Numbered from the stretch's first letter, positions 8,188 to 17,541 are shown. The stretch is DNA of 64,000 nucleotides from Shinella zoogloeoides (GCF_030733845.1 NZ_CP132312.1:386501-450500); one strand, 5' to 3'. The notes: a model not told the origin generated them from the letters alone. Program-made: numbers and translations.

Positions 8188-9135
8188 ATGATCATCGATA
8201 CCCATCTTCACCCGACCAACCTCGTCGACGAGGCGTGGCGTCATACGGGTACGCCCTTCACGGGCGAGCGCATGCTCAAGCTGATGGACGGCCCCTACAT
8301 GATCAACGGCAAGCCGCGCCGGATCGACATGGGCTTCATCCAGCCGCCGCCGGGCAACACCGGCTACCGTGACGGCAACCGCAAGGGCCGCGAAGGCATC
8401 CGCGACTACATGGCCTATATTGCCGAGCTGTGCGAGAAGTACCCGGACCGCTTCATCGGCAACTTCAACTACAACCCGCGCTGGGGGCCCGAGAACGGCG
8501 CTGCGGAGCTGGAATTCCACGTCAAGGAATACGGCTTCAAGATGCTGAAGCTGCATGCCAACATGCATGGCTATCGTCCCGACCGTGCGCTCGAATGGCT
8601 GCGTCCGGCGATGAAGAAGTGCGCCGAGCTCGGCGTCGTCGTCCTCATCCACACCGGCGACGGCCCCTACACGATCCCGACGATGTTCTACCCGATCATC
8701 CGCGAGTTCCCGATGGTCAACTTCATCATCGGTCACTTCGGCATCCAGACGGGCGGCAACTACTCGTTCGAGTCCTTCTGGATGGCTATGGATACGCCGA
8801 ACGTCTACTGCGAGTCCGGCTGGTGCTTCCAGTCGCGCATCGTCGAGTTCGCCCAGCAGCTGCCGAAGAACAAGATCGTTTTCGGCACGGACAGCCCGCC
8901 GAACGATCCGGGCATGTGGCTGCGTGAGCTGGAAGTGCTCTGCAAGGACCCGCCGCACGGCATCAACCTCTCCGAGGACGATCTGGAAGGCTATCTCGGC
9001 AACAACATCGCCAAGCTCGTCGGCATCGATCCCTCGCCGCCGCCGCGCGACCTGAAGGACGCCCAGGCGCGCCTGACGGACAGCTATGCCGGCGTCGACC
9101 GCGCCACCGGCAAGCATCTGCTGCAGCCGGCTTGA
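8188..9135 (+). CDS. Amidohydrolase-2 family metal-dependent hydrolase or decarboxylase
   Basis: A 315-residue TIM-barrel metalloenzyme of the amidohydrolase-related family. All expected metal or catalytic positions are visible: the N-terminal HxH in MIIDTHLHPT, His in LIHTGDGPY, His in IIGHFGIQ, and the Asp in VFGTDSPPNDP. Members hydrolyse C-N or C-C bonds or perform non-oxidative decarboxylation on aromatic acids. It lies 16 bases after the degenerate sister gene and 62 bases before ubiD, in a second unit of the catabolic island. A role in opening or decarboxylating a hydroxylated heteroaromatic ring is inferred from context. Confidence 0.9.
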   Translation: MIIDTHLHPTNLVDEAWRHTGTPFTGERMLKLMDGPYMINGKPRRIDMGFIQPPPGNTGYRDGNRKGREGIRDYMAYIAELCEKYPDRFIGNFNYNPRWGPENGAAELEFHVKEYGFKMLKLHANMHGYRPDRALEWLRPAMKKCAELGVVVLIHTGDGPYTIPTMFYPIIREFPMVNFIIGHFGIQTGGNYSFESFWMAMDTPNVYCESGWCFQSRIVEFAQQLPKNKIVFGTDSPPNDPGMWLRELEVLCKDPPHGINLSEDDLEGYLGNNIAKLVGIDPSPPPRDLKDAQARLTDSYAGVDRATGKHLLQPA

Positions 9136-9145
9136 TTTGAACACG

Positions 9146-9167
9146 GCGGCGCCCTCCGGGGCGCCGC
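9146..9167. other. Intercistronic hairpin before ubiD
   Basis: A 9-bp GC stem (GCGGCGCCC / GGGCGCCGC) with a 4-base loop, just after the amidohydrolase stop and without a T-run. It may protect the upstream mRNA end or tune read-through into ubiD. Confidence 0.5.
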
Positions 9168-9197
9168 TACCCACCCGCAGTGATCCGAGGCCGAGAC

Positions 9198-10571
9198 ATG
9201 ACAGAGTACCACAAGCAAGACGTCCGCCGTTTCCTGGCCGATTACCGGGCGGAACATCCCGAGGACGTCATTACCATCGCCCGGCCGGTCTCGGACGATC
9301 AGGACGCCACCGCGCTGATCTGGACCCTTGCGGACAAGGGGCAGCATCCCTTGCTGCACCTGAAGAACGTCAGCGGCATCGGCGCCGAGGTCGTCTGCAA
9401 TATCTTCGCCTCGCGCGAGCGCATCGCCCGCCTGCTCGGCTCGACCGCGGAAAACCTGCATGAGGCCTATCAGGCCCGCTCCAACCGGCCGTTCACGCCG
9501 GAAGTTCTGGAAAGCGGCCCCATCACCGAGGAGATCATCTCCGGCGATGACGTCGATCTCCATGCGCTGCCGATGCTCAAGCATTTCGACACGGACCGCG
9601 CGAAATACATCACATCAGGCATCATCATCGGCGAGCACCCTGAAACGGGAGCCGGCAATCTCAGCTATCACCGCGCGATGATCCACTCGAAGAATTCGCT
9701 CGCGACCTCGCTGCATTCGCGCGGCCATCTCTGGCGCCTGATGAACATGGCGAAGGAGAAGGGCAAGCCGATGCCGGTCGCCATGGTGATCGGCGGCCAT
9801 CCGCTGTTCATGATCGCCGCCTCCGCCCGCCTTGCCTTCGGCGAGGACGAGCGCGACGTCGCCGGCGGCCTGATGGGCGAGCCGCTGCAGGTCGTGCGCA
9901 CGCCGAAATACGGCATCCGCGTTCCCGCCCATGCCGAGATCGTGCTGGAAGGCGTGATCGATCCCGAGGCGCACGTCGCGGAAGGCCCGTTCGGCGAGTT
10001 CACCGGCTATTCCTCCGACCGCTCGACCAACAACCTTTTCACCGTCGAAACCATCCTGCGCCGGCGCGATGCCATGCTCGTCTCCGTCGCGGGCGGCAAT
10101 TCGGCCGAGCACCTCAATCTCGGCCGCGTGCCGCGCGAGGCCGAGGTGGTGGAGAAGCTGAAGGCTCGTTTCCCCTCGATCACCGCCGTGCACTATCCGT
10201 CGTCCGGCACCCACTTCCATGCCTATATCGCCATGAACCAGACCCGCGAGGGCGAGGCGCGGCAGGTCATGCTCGGCCTGCTCGGCTGGGACCAGTACCT
10301 GAAGAATGTCGTGGTGGTGGACGCGGACGTCGATATCACCAAGGATTCAGAAGTGCTCTGGGCGCTCGCCACCCATTTCCAGCCGCACAAGGATGTCGTC
10401 ATCATCGAGGGTCTGCCGGGCAATGCGCTCGACCCCTCGGCAAGCGGCATCGGCACGACGTCCCGCATGGGCCTCGATGCGACCCGCGGCCCGAATTTTC
10501 ATGGCGTGCGCGCCCGCATCAGCGACGAGGCGACCGCGCGCGCCGCCGCGCTTCTCAAATCGGCGGGATAA
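9198..10571 (+). CDS. UbiD-family prenylated-FMN-dependent decarboxylase
   Basis: A 457-residue UbiD-type decarboxylase, which reversibly removes carboxylate from aromatic, heteroaromatic or alpha,beta-unsaturated acids using prenylated FMN. Family blocks are visible: NLSYHRAMIHSKN near residue 155, SRGHLWRL near 175, the GPFGEFTGYSSD block with the conserved glutamate near 270, and SGIGTTSRMGLDAT near the C-terminus. The ATG at 9198 after GAGG is preferred to an upstream in-frame start. The cofactor-making UbiX lies 3 bases downstream. This looks like a dedicated catabolic decarboxylase rather than the ubiquinone enzyme, because no ubiquinone genes are nearby. Confidence 0.92.
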   Translation: MTEYHKQDVRRFLADYRAEHPEDVITIARPVSDDQDATALIWTLADKGQHPLLHLKNVSGIGAEVVCNIFASRERIARLLGSTAENLHEAYQARSNRPFTPEVLESGPITEEIISGDDVDLHALPMLKHFDTDRAKYITSGIIIGEHPETGAGNLSYHRAMIHSKNSLATSLHSRGHLWRLMNMAKEKGKPMPVAMVIGGHPLFMIAASARLAFGEDERDVAGGLMGEPLQVVRTPKYGIRVPAHAEIVLEGVIDPEAHVAEGPFGEFTGYSSDRSTNNLFTVETILRRRDAMLVSVAGGNSAEHLNLGRVPREAEVVEKLKARFPSITAVHYPSSGTHFHAYIAMNQTREGEARQVMLGLLGWDQYLKNVVVVDADVDITKDSEVLWALATHFQPHKDVVIIEGLPGNALDPSASGIGTTSRMGLDATRGPNFHGVRARISDEATARAAALLKSAG

Positions 10572-10574
10572 GTC

Positions 10575-11162
10575 ATGTCGATGCGGCCAAGACGCATGAT
10601 CGTCGGCATTTCGGGGGCTTCCGGGGTCATCTACGGCAAGCGCATCCTCGAAGTGCTGCGCGACCTCGAAATCGAGACGCACCTGATCATGTCGCGTGCC
10701 GCCTGCATCACGCTCGCGGCCGAGGCGGATTTCACCAGGCAGGATCTGGAAGCGCTGGCGACGACCACCCATTCCAACAAGGATATCGGTGCGGTCTGTT
10801 CGTCCGGCTCCTACAAGACGCTCGGCATGATCGTCGCGCCCTGCTCGGTGAAGACCATGGCGGAGATCGCCACCGGCACGACGGACAACCTGCTCTCGCG
10901 CGCCGCCGACGTCGTGCTGAAGGAGCGCCGCCGGCTGGTGCTGATGCTGCGCGAGACGCCGCTGCATCTCGGCCATATCAGGAACATGGCGCAGGTGACG
11001 GAAATGGGCGGCATCATCTACCCGCCCGTGCCGGCCTTCTATGCCAGGCCGCAAAGCCTTGAGGAAATGGTCGACCACACCGTCGGCCGGGTGCTCGATC
11101 TCTTCGACCTCGACCCCGGCATCGTCCGCCGCTGGCAGGGAACGCAGGGCGGGGTGGAATAA
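10575..11162 (+). CDS. UbiX-family flavin prenyltransferase
   Basis: A 195-residue flavoprotein that prenylates FMN to make the UbiD cofactor. Hallmarks are VGISGASGVIYGKRI at the N-terminus, the IVAPCSVKTMAEIATG block near residue 95, and the C-terminal RRRLVLMLRETPLHLGH block. Length is normal. It sits 3 bases after ubiD, so enzyme and cofactor synthase are co-expressed. It could serve other UbiD proteins as well, but its placement says it serves this one. Confidence 0.93.
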   Translation: MSMRPRRMIVGISGASGVIYGKRILEVLRDLEIETHLIMSRAACITLAAEADFTRQDLEALATTTHSNKDIGAVCSSGSYKTLGMIVAPCSVKTMAEIATGTTDNLLSRAADVVLKERRRLVLMLRETPLHLGHIRNMAQVTEMGGIIYPPVPAFYARPQSLEEMVDHTVGRVLDLFDLDPGIVRRWQGTQGGVE

Positions 11163-11163
11163 C

Positions 11164-12093
11164 ATGACTGCCCGCATCGCTCCCGACCCGGAAACGCTCG
11201 CGCCCGAACCCCGCGCCGCCTTCCTCTCGGACGATGCGGCGGAAATCCTCGCCTTCGCCGCCGAGGCCATCGACGAGGGCTATCGCGCCGCGCTGGTCAC
11301 GCTCGTCGAAATCCGCGGGGGTGCCGCCCGCGCCATCGGTGCGCAGATGGCAGTGCGGGAGGACGGCCTTTATTGCGGCTTCGTTTCCGGCGGCTGTACC
11401 GAGGCCGCCGTTGCGGCGGACGCCTTGGTCGCGCTCGGGAAAGGCCTGGACCGGAACCTCCGGCTCGGCGAGGGCTCGCCCTTCTTCGACATAGTGCTGC
11501 CCTGCGGCGGCGGCATCACGCTCGCCATCCATGTCCTGCGTGACAGCGCCGTTCTTCGCGAAATCCTGGCGGCTTTGCAGCGGCGCATGCCCGTCCGCCT
11601 GCGTTACCAGCCGGCAGCGCAGACGCTGGCCTTCGAACCGGGCGAGGGGCCGAGCGGCTGGGAAGGGGATTGTTTCGTCCGGGCCTATCGCCCGAAGCCG
11701 AGGCTCCTTATCGGTGGAACGCCGATGGAAGCCGGGGCCGTGGCGCGCATTGCCGCTGCGGCCGGCCACGATGTCCTCGTGGTGGGGCGGGGCCAGACCA
11801 TCTCGGCCGATCAGCTCGACGCTGACACCGCCGTCGCGCTGCTGTTCCACGACATCGATCGTGAGCTGCCCCTCCTCGAAAGTGCGCTCGCTTCCGGCGT
11901 CTTCTATATCGGCGCGCTCGGCAGCCGCCGGACCCACGAGAAGCGCTGCGCCGCCTTGCGGCAGCGGGGTTGCAGCGAAGCCGACCTCGCCCGTATCAAG
12001 GCGCCGATCGGGATTTTCGACAAGGCGCGGGACTCCCATTCGCTCGCGCTTTCGGTCGTCGCGGATATTGCCGCGGCCCGGTCGTCCTGCTGA
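11164..12093 (+). CDS. XdhC/CoxI-family molybdenum hydroxylase maturation factor
   Basis: A 309-residue XdhC-type protein. Family members bind and protect the molybdenum cofactor and aid its sulfuration and insertion into xanthine-dehydrogenase-type enzymes. Marks seen are the N-terminal XdhC_CoxI block with CGFVSGGCTEAAV near residue 77, CGGGITLAIHVL near 117, and the C-terminal Rossmann-like domain beginning LLIGGTPMEAGAVA near 183 and ending IGALGSRRTHEKR. It starts one base after the UbiX stop. Its presence in the second transcription unit ties that unit to the molybdenum hydroxylase encoded upstream. Confidence 0.9.
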   Translation: MTARIAPDPETLAPEPRAAFLSDDAAEILAFAAEAIDEGYRAALVTLVEIRGGAARAIGAQMAVREDGLYCGFVSGGCTEAAVAADALVALGKGLDRNLRLGEGSPFFDIVLPCGGGITLAIHVLRDSAVLREILAALQRRMPVRLRYQPAAQTLAFEPGEGPSGWEGDCFVRAYRPKPRLLIGGTPMEAGAVARIAAAAGHDVLVVGRGQTISADQLDADTAVALLFHDIDRELPLLESALASGVFYIGALGSRRTHEKRCAALRQRGCSEADLARIKAPIGIFDKARDSHSLALSVVADIAAARSSC

Positions 12094-12129
12094 CGGCGCC
12101 CAAACCCGCCAAATAGTACGGGCCGGCGG

Positions 12130-13116
12130 TCAGACCGGCGCCGGCGCGGTCTCCGCGGACTTCTGCCTATCGGCATAGACGCGGGCGAGCCAGGCGCAGA
12201 CCATGAGCTGGATCTGGTGAAACAGCATGAGCGGCAGAACGATCGCGCCGATCGACTGGCCGGCGAAAATGACGCTCGCCATCGGCACGCCGCTCGCCAG
12301 ACTCTTTTTCGAGCCGCAGAAGACGGCGGTGATGCGGTCCTCGCGGTTGAAGCCGAGCAGCTTGCCGCCGACGCTGGTGATGACGAGGACCACGGCGAGC
12401 AGGAGGCTGTCGACGAGGATGAGAAGCGCGAGATCTTCCAACGCGACCCTGTGCCAGATTCCCTCCGTTACCGCTTCGGAAAAGGCGAGATAGACGACCA
12501 TGAGGATTGAGCCGCGGTCGAAGGGCGTCAGCAGGCTCTTCTTCGAGCGCACCCATTTGCCGATGAACGGCTGCAGCACCTGACCCGCGACGAAGGGCAG
12601 GAAGAGCTGCAGCATGATCTTCCAGACCATGTCGAAGGACATGCCGACATGGCCGCCGGCCGAGAAGAGCAGGGCGACGAGGGCGGGCGTGAGGAAAATG
12701 CCGAGAATGTTCGAGGTCGAGGCGGCGCAGATCGCGGCCGGCACGTTGCCGCCGGCAATCGACGTGAAGGCGATCGACGACTGGACCGTGGAGGGCAGGA
12801 CGCAGAGGAACAGCAGCCCGAGATAGATCGGCTGCTCGATCAGCCAGGGCGAAAAGAGGCCGAGCCCGAGGCCGAGCAATGGAAACACCGCGAAGGTCGT
12901 GACGAGGATGAAGAGCTGGAGGCGCCAGTGCAGGAAGCCCGCGATCACCACATCCGTGGAAAGGCGCGCGCCATGCAGGAAGAAAAGGAGGGCGATCGCG
13001 ACATTGGTGGCGATGCCGAACCACGCCGCCGGCTCGCCGGAGATCGGCAGGAGCGAGGCGAGGATGACGGCGGCGACAAGGAGCCAGGTGAAAGTATCGG
13101 GGAGAAGTTTTTTCAT
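12130..13116 (-). CDS. Bile acid:sodium symporter-family (SBF-like, YfeH-type) transporter
   Basis: A 328-residue membrane protein with about ten hydrophobic segments, of the SBF-like subgroup. It carries the family blocks LCVLPSTVQSSIAF near residue 105 and FCGSKKSLASGVPMAS near 265. Members carry organic anions, but most bacterial substrates are unknown. It is convergent with xdhC (36 bases apart) and divergent from the LysR gene at 13206, which probably regulates it. It may export or import an organic acid; no sequence feature connects it firmly with the catabolic island on its left. Confidence 0.85.
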   Translation of the reverse strand: MKKLLPDTFTWLLVAAVILASLLPISGEPAAWFGIATNVAIALLFFLHGARLSTDVVIAGFLHWRLQLFILVTTFAVFPLLGLGLGLFSPWLIEQPIYLGLLFLCVLPSTVQSSIAFTSIAGGNVPAAICAASTSNILGIFLTPALVALLFSAGGHVGMSFDMVWKIMLQLFLPFVAGQVLQPFIGKWVRSKKSLLTPFDRGSILMVVYLAFSEAVTEGIWHRVALEDLALLILVDSLLLAVVLVITSVGGKLLGFNREDRITAVFCGSKKSLASGVPMASVIFAGQSIGAIVLPLMLFHQIQLMVCAWLARVYADRQKSAETAPAPV

Positions 13117-13180
13117 CGCTACTCGATTGGTGGGCCTCGACAGGCCTGTAAGTTTAGCTATCCTGTTTCTCGATGCAAAC

Positions 13181-13193
13181 GATAAGGCTTATC
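13181..13193. promoter_or_regulatory. 13-base palindrome in the divergent LysR/transporter promoter
   Basis: GATAAG-G-CTTATC, a perfect 6-1-6 palindrome, 12 bases upstream of the LysR start codon in the 89-base divergent region. A plausible operator for the adjacent LysR protein; binding is inferred from position. Confidence 0.35.
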
Positions 13194-13205
13194 TAGCTTT
13201 GTGAT

Positions 13206-14060
13206 ATGCTTGATCTCGTCCAGTTGCGCAGTTTCGTGATGGTGGCGCAGACGAAGAGCTTCACGCTCTCCGCCGAGCGGCTGAATCTTGGCCAATCGAC
13301 GGTCAGCCAGCACCTCCAGCGGCTGGAGCGGGGGCTCGGCCGGCGGCTCATCGACCGGGATACCCATGCCGTCCGGCTGACGGCGGAAGGGGAGGCGCTG
13401 CTGCCGCATGCGCGCCAGCTTCTAGCGCTCGAGCGGCAGGCGGTCGCACAGTTCGATGCGGATGCGCCGCGCGGCCCCTTCCGTCTTGGCATTTCGGAGG
13501 ATCTGGTGAGCGGGCAATTGCCGGGCCTTCTTGAGGATTTCATCGCGGATTATCCCTCGGTCGACCTCCAGCTCTCCGTCGCGCTCTCCAAGACGCTTGC
13601 CGGAATGCAGGATCGTGGTGAACTCGATCTCGTCATGGCCAAGCGCCGGATCGGCGAGCAGCGCGGCGATGCCATTCTGCGCGAGCCGCTCGTCTGGCTT
13701 GCGAGCGATCCGGAGGCGGTGCTAGCGAAGCCGGAACTGCCGCTGATCGTCTTCCCGCCGCCGAGCCTCACGCGCCAACTCCTGATGGAGGCATTGGAGC
13801 GCGGCCGGACGCCCTGGCGCATCGTCTGCTCCTGTCAGAGCCTCAGCGGGCTGACGGCTGCCGCGCGGGCAGGCATGGGCGTGCTGGTGCAGCCGCGCAG
13901 CCTGGCGCCGGCGGGCCTTCGCGAAATACCGCCGCCCTTGCTGCCGGCGCTCGAAGATGTGGAATTCGTCCTCGTCACCGCGCGCTCGGCCGACCATGCC
14001 ACCATCTCGGCCTTCTCCCGCAAGGCGCGCGAGCGTTTCGGCAAGGGCTTCCTGACATAA
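13206..14060 (+). CDS. LysR-family transcriptional regulator
   Basis: A 284-residue LysR-type regulator. The winged HTH occupies residues 1-60 (LVQLRSFVMVAQTKSFTLSA, then LGQSTVSQHLQRLE) and the effector-binding domain about 90-280. Divergent orientation and short spacing make the SBF-like transporter gene its likely target. The gamma-glutamyltransferase gene follows 27 bases downstream on the same strand and may be co-transcribed. The start at 13206 has only a weak ribosome site but gives the canonical N-terminus. The effector is unknown. Confidence 0.92.
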   Translation: MLDLVQLRSFVMVAQTKSFTLSAERLNLGQSTVSQHLQRLERGLGRRLIDRDTHAVRLTAEGEALLPHARQLLALERQAVAQFDADAPRGPFRLGISEDLVSGQLPGLLEDFIADYPSVDLQLSVALSKTLAGMQDRGELDLVMAKRRIGEQRGDAILREPLVWLASDPEAVLAKPELPLIVFPPPSLTRQLLMEALERGRTPWRIVCSCQSLSGLTAAARAGMGVLVQPRSLAPAGLREIPPPLLPALEDVEFVLVTARSADHATISAFSRKARERFGKGFLT

Positions 14061-14087
14061 CGAACGACAGCCTGGAGGACGAAGAGC

Positions 14088-15680
14088 ATGCGCAATTTCG
14101 AAAAGGCGACGCGGTCCGTCGCCGTGTCCCGCCATGCCATGGCGGCGACCTCGCATCCCTCCGCCACGCTGGTGGCGCTCCAGATCATGGAGGCGGGCGG
14201 CAATGCCATGGACGCGGCTATCGCTGCCTCGGCGGTGCAATGTGCCGTCGAGCCGGGTTCGACCGGCATCGGCGGCGACTGCTTCGTGCTCTTTTCGCCC
14301 GGTGGTTCCGACAAGGTCATCGCCTACAACGGCTCCGGCCGCACGCCGGCCGCCTTGACCCTCGAATGGTTCAATGAGCGGGGCCTTACGGAAGTACCGC
14401 GCCAGTCGCCGTCGGCGGTCACCATTCCGGGCGCGATCGATGCCTGGACCCGGCTCCACGCCGATCACGGCCGGCTCGCTTTCGATAAGGTGCTTGCGCC
14501 TGCCATCCGCTTCGCCGAGGAAGGCTATGCGATCAGCCCGCGGGTTCACCGCGACTGGCTGCTGGAGGAGGAGGTCCTCGCCGCCGATGAGAATGCCGCC
14601 CGCATCTTCCTGCCGGCCGGCCGGGCGCCGCGCATCGGCGAGGTCCACCGGCAGCCGGAGCTTGCGGCGACGCTGAGGCGCATCGCGGCCGAGGGACGCG
14701 ACGGCTTTTATACCGGGCCGGTCGCGGAGGACATGGTGTCCTATCTCCGCTCCCTCGGCGGGCTGCACACGATGGAGGATTTTGCCGCCGCGCGCGGGGA
14801 CTATGTCACGCCCGTGGCCACGGATTTCCGCGGCTACACCATTCACGAATGCCCGCCGAACGGCCAGGGCATCATCGCGCTGCTCATCCTCAACATCCTC
14901 AGCCGCTTCGAGGCCAAGGGCGACCCGCAATCGCCGGACCGGCTGCATATCGAGATCGAGGCGACGCGGCTTGCCTATGCCGCGCGCGATGCCCTGGTCG
15001 CCGATCCGGACAAGGCGGACGTACCCATGGACGAATTGCTCTCGGACGGCCTCGCCGACCGGCTGGCGGCGATGATCGACCTGCGCCATGCGCTCACCGA
15101 TCTCCCGCCCTTCGAAATGCCGCTGCACCGCGACACGGTCTACATCTCCGTGGTCGACCGTGACCGCAACGCAGTCAGCTTCATCAACTCGGTGTTCGAC
15201 AGCTTCGGCACCGGCCTCGTTGCGCCGCGCTCCGGCGTGGTCCTGCACAATCGCGGCCAGAGCTTTTCGCTGAAGGCCGGCCATCCGAACGTGGTGGCAC
15301 CGCTCAAGCGCCCGCTGCACACGATCATCCCGGGCATGGTGACCCGCGGCGGCCGCGTCGAGATGCCCTTCGGCGTGATGGGCGGCTACTATCAGGCGCT
15401 GGGCCATGCGCATCTCATCTCGAAAGTCTTCGACTACGGCATGGACCTGCAGGAGGCGATCGACCTGCCGCGTCTCATTCCGCGTTCAGGTGGTACGTTC
15501 GTCGAGGCCGAACACACCTTGCCGGCGGCGAGCGCGCAGGAACTGGAACGCCGCGGCTTCTCGATCGTCCCGGCGGAAGGCCCCATCGGCGGCGCGCAGG
15601 CGATCTGCATCGACTGGGAGAACGGCACGCTGATCGGCGGCTCGGAATCGCGCAAGGATGGAATCGCACTGGGCCTGTGA
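14088..15680 (+). CDS. Gamma-glutamyltransferase family protein
   Basis: A 530-residue N-terminal-nucleophile hydrolase of the GGT family, which is synthesised as one chain and self-cleaves. The likely nucleophile is Thr350 in HRDTVYISVVD, followed by the family block NAVSFINSVFDSFG and the C-terminal MGGYYQALGHAHLIS block. No clear signal peptide is present (it starts MRNFEKATRSVAVS), so it is probably cytoplasmic. Many such cytoplasmic GGT-like proteins act as amidases or acylases on glutamyl or related amides rather than on glutathione. The substrate is open. Confidence 0.9.
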   Translation: MRNFEKATRSVAVSRHAMAATSHPSATLVALQIMEAGGNAMDAAIAASAVQCAVEPGSTGIGGDCFVLFSPGGSDKVIAYNGSGRTPAALTLEWFNERGLTEVPRQSPSAVTIPGAIDAWTRLHADHGRLAFDKVLAPAIRFAEEGYAISPRVHRDWLLEEEVLAADENAARIFLPAGRAPRIGEVHRQPELAATLRRIAAEGRDGFYTGPVAEDMVSYLRSLGGLHTMEDFAAARGDYVTPVATDFRGYTIHECPPNGQGIIALLILNILSRFEAKGDPQSPDRLHIEIEATRLAYAARDALVADPDKADVPMDELLSDGLADRLAAMIDLRHALTDLPPFEMPLHRDTVYISVVDRDRNAVSFINSVFDSFGTGLVAPRSGVVLHNRGQSFSLKAGHPNVVAPLKRPLHTIIPGMVTRGGRVEMPFGVMGGYYQALGHAHLISKVFDYGMDLQEAIDLPRLIPRSGGTFVEAEHTLPAASAQELERRGFSIVPAEGPIGGAQAICIDWENGTLIGGSESRKDGIALGL

Positions 15681-15783
15681 GAGAATAAAAACCATGCGGC
15701 GGGCAAAATTCTTGCGGCAAAAGAGGAAGAAACGGGTTAGTCGATCGTCTAAGCTATAAGACGATACCGAAAGCCTGCTTCCC

Positions 15784-17541
15784 ATGTCCGATCTCCTGAA
15801 GCGTTTTGCCGCCTACTACCGCCCGCACCGGCGCCTGTTCGCGCTGGACTTTACGTCCGCGGTGGCGGCGGGCCTGCTGGAGCTTGCCTTTCCGGTGGCG
15901 GTGACGCTCTTTATCGACCGCCTGCTGCCGACCGGCCAGCTCGACGTCATCGCGCTTGCCGCGGTCGGGCTTTTCCTGATCTATCTGCTCAATGCCGGCC
16001 TGCAGGTCATCGTCACCTATTGGGGCCACATGCTCGGCGTGCGCATCGAGGCGGAGATGCGCCGCAAAGCGTTCGACCACCTGCAAAAGCTCTCCTTCGG
16101 CTTCTTCGACAACCAGAAGACCGGCCATCTCGTCGCAAGGCTCACCAAGGACCTGGAAGAGATCGGCGAGGTCGCCCATCATGGCCCCGAAGACCTCTTC
16201 ATCGCCGTCATGACGCTGATCGGCGCCTTCGTGCTCATGCTCTGGGTGCATGTGCCGCTGGCGCTGATCACCGTCGTCATCGTGCCGCTGACGGCCTGGG
16301 TGACGACGCATTACGGCTCCCGCATGACGACCACCTGGCATGCGCTCTATGGCCGCGTCGCCGATTTCAACGCGCGCATCGAGGAGAATGTCGGCGGCAT
16401 CCGCGTCGTGCAGGCGTTTGCCAACGAGGATCACGAGCGCAAGCTCTTTGCCGAGAGCAACAGTAACTATCTCGTCACCAAGATGCAGGCCTATAGGGTC
16501 ATGGCGGCCTCCGCCTCGCTCTCCTACCTCTCCATGCGCTTCGTGCAGGTGGTGGTGATGCTGGCCGGTGCCTGGTTCGTGGTGCACGGCGATCTTTCCC
16601 CGGGCGGCTTCGTCGGCTTCCTGCTGCTGATCAACGTTTTCTTCCGGCCGATCGACAAGATCAACTCGATCATCGAGACCTATCCGAAGGGCATTGCCGG
16701 CTTCACGCGCTATACGCAGTTCCTCGATACCGAGCCCGACATCCGGGATGGCGAGGGGGCAAGGGATGCGGGCCGGCTTCGCGGCGACATCGCCTACCGC
16801 GACGTGCATTTCGGCTACCGCGACGACAAGCCGATCTTCGACGGGCTGGACCTCGCCATCAGGGCGGGGGAGACCATTGCCTTCGTCGGCCCCTCGGGTG
16901 CCGGCAAGACGACGATCTGCTCGCTTTTGCCGCGCTTCTACGAGATCGCGTCGGGCGCGATCGCCATCGACGGCATCGACATCAGGGACATGACGCTGCG
17001 GTCGCTGCGCTCCAATATCGGCATCGTGCAGCAGGACGTCTTCCTGTTCGCCGGCACGATCCGCGAGAACATCGCCTATGGCCGGCTCGAGGCCAGCGAG
17101 GCGGAGATCCGCGATGCCGCCCGCCGGGCGCGCCTCGACGACGTGATCGCCAACCTGCCGGAGGGTCTGGACACCGTCATCGGCGAGCGCGGCGTCAAAC
17201 TCTCGGGCGGCCAGAAGCAGCGCCTCGCGATTGCCCGTATCTTCCTGAAGAACCCGCCGATCCTCATCCTCGACGAGGCGACCTCGGCGCTGGACACGGA
17301 AACCGAACGGGCCATCCAGCAATCGCTGGCCGAACTTTCCGAAGGCCGCACGACCCTCGTCATCGCCCACCGCCTCGCCACCATCGCGAACGCCGATCGC
17401 ATCCTCGTCGTCGACGACGGCCGCATCGTCGAGAGCGGCAGCCACGCCGATCTCATCGCCAGGAAGAATGGGCGCTACAGGAACCTCCAAGCCGCCCAGA
17501 CGGAGAGCGGATCGGTTCATCCATTCCAGCTCAAGGGATAG
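15784..17541 (+). CDS. ABC exporter half-transporter (membrane domain fused to ATPase)
   Basis: A 585-residue type-IV ABC exporter subunit. Six hydrophobic segments lie in residues 15-310, then the nucleotide-binding domain: Walker A FVGPSGAGKTTI near 376, Q-loop VQQDVF, signature LSGGQKQRLAIAR near 476, Walker B ILILDEATSALD near 497 and the switch His in IAHRL. It is a homodimer-type exporter of lipids, peptides or drugs, and its cargo cannot be told from sequence. It follows the GGT gene by 103 bases and is closed by a strong terminator at 17596. Confidence 0.92.
   Translation: MSDLLKRFAAYYRPHRRLFALDFTSAVAAGLLELAFPVAVTLFIDRLLPTGQLDVIALAAVGLFLIYLLNAGLQVIVTYWGHMLGVRIEAEMRRKAFDHLQKLSFGFFDNQKTGHLVARLTKDLEEIGEVAHHGPEDLFIAVMTLIGAFVLMLWVHVPLALITVVIVPLTAWVTTHYGSRMTTTWHALYGRVADFNARIEENVGGIRVVQAFANEDHERKLFAESNSNYLVTKMQAYRVMAASASLSYLSMRFVQVVVMLAGAWFVVHGDLSPGGFVGFLLLINVFFRPIDKINSIIETYPKGIAGFTRYTQFLDTEPDIRDGEGARDAGRLRGDIAYRDVHFGYRDDKPIFDGLDLAIRAGETIAFVGPSGAGKTTICSLLPRFYEIASGAIAIDGIDIRDMTLRSLRSNIGIVQQDVFLFAGTIRENIAYGRLEASEAEIRDAARRARLDDVIANLPEGLDTVIGERGVKLSGGQKQRLAIARIFLKNPPILILDEATSALDTETERAIQQSLAELSEGRTTLVIAHRLATIANADRILVVDDGRIVESGSHADLIARKNGRYRNLQAAQTESGSVHPFQLKG

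Noticed and set aside
9198..11162. Assigning ubiD and ubiX to ubiquinone synthesis
   Set aside because: No other ubiquinone gene is near, and the pair is embedded between amidohydrolases and XdhC, pointing to a catabolic decarboxylase with its cofactor synthase.
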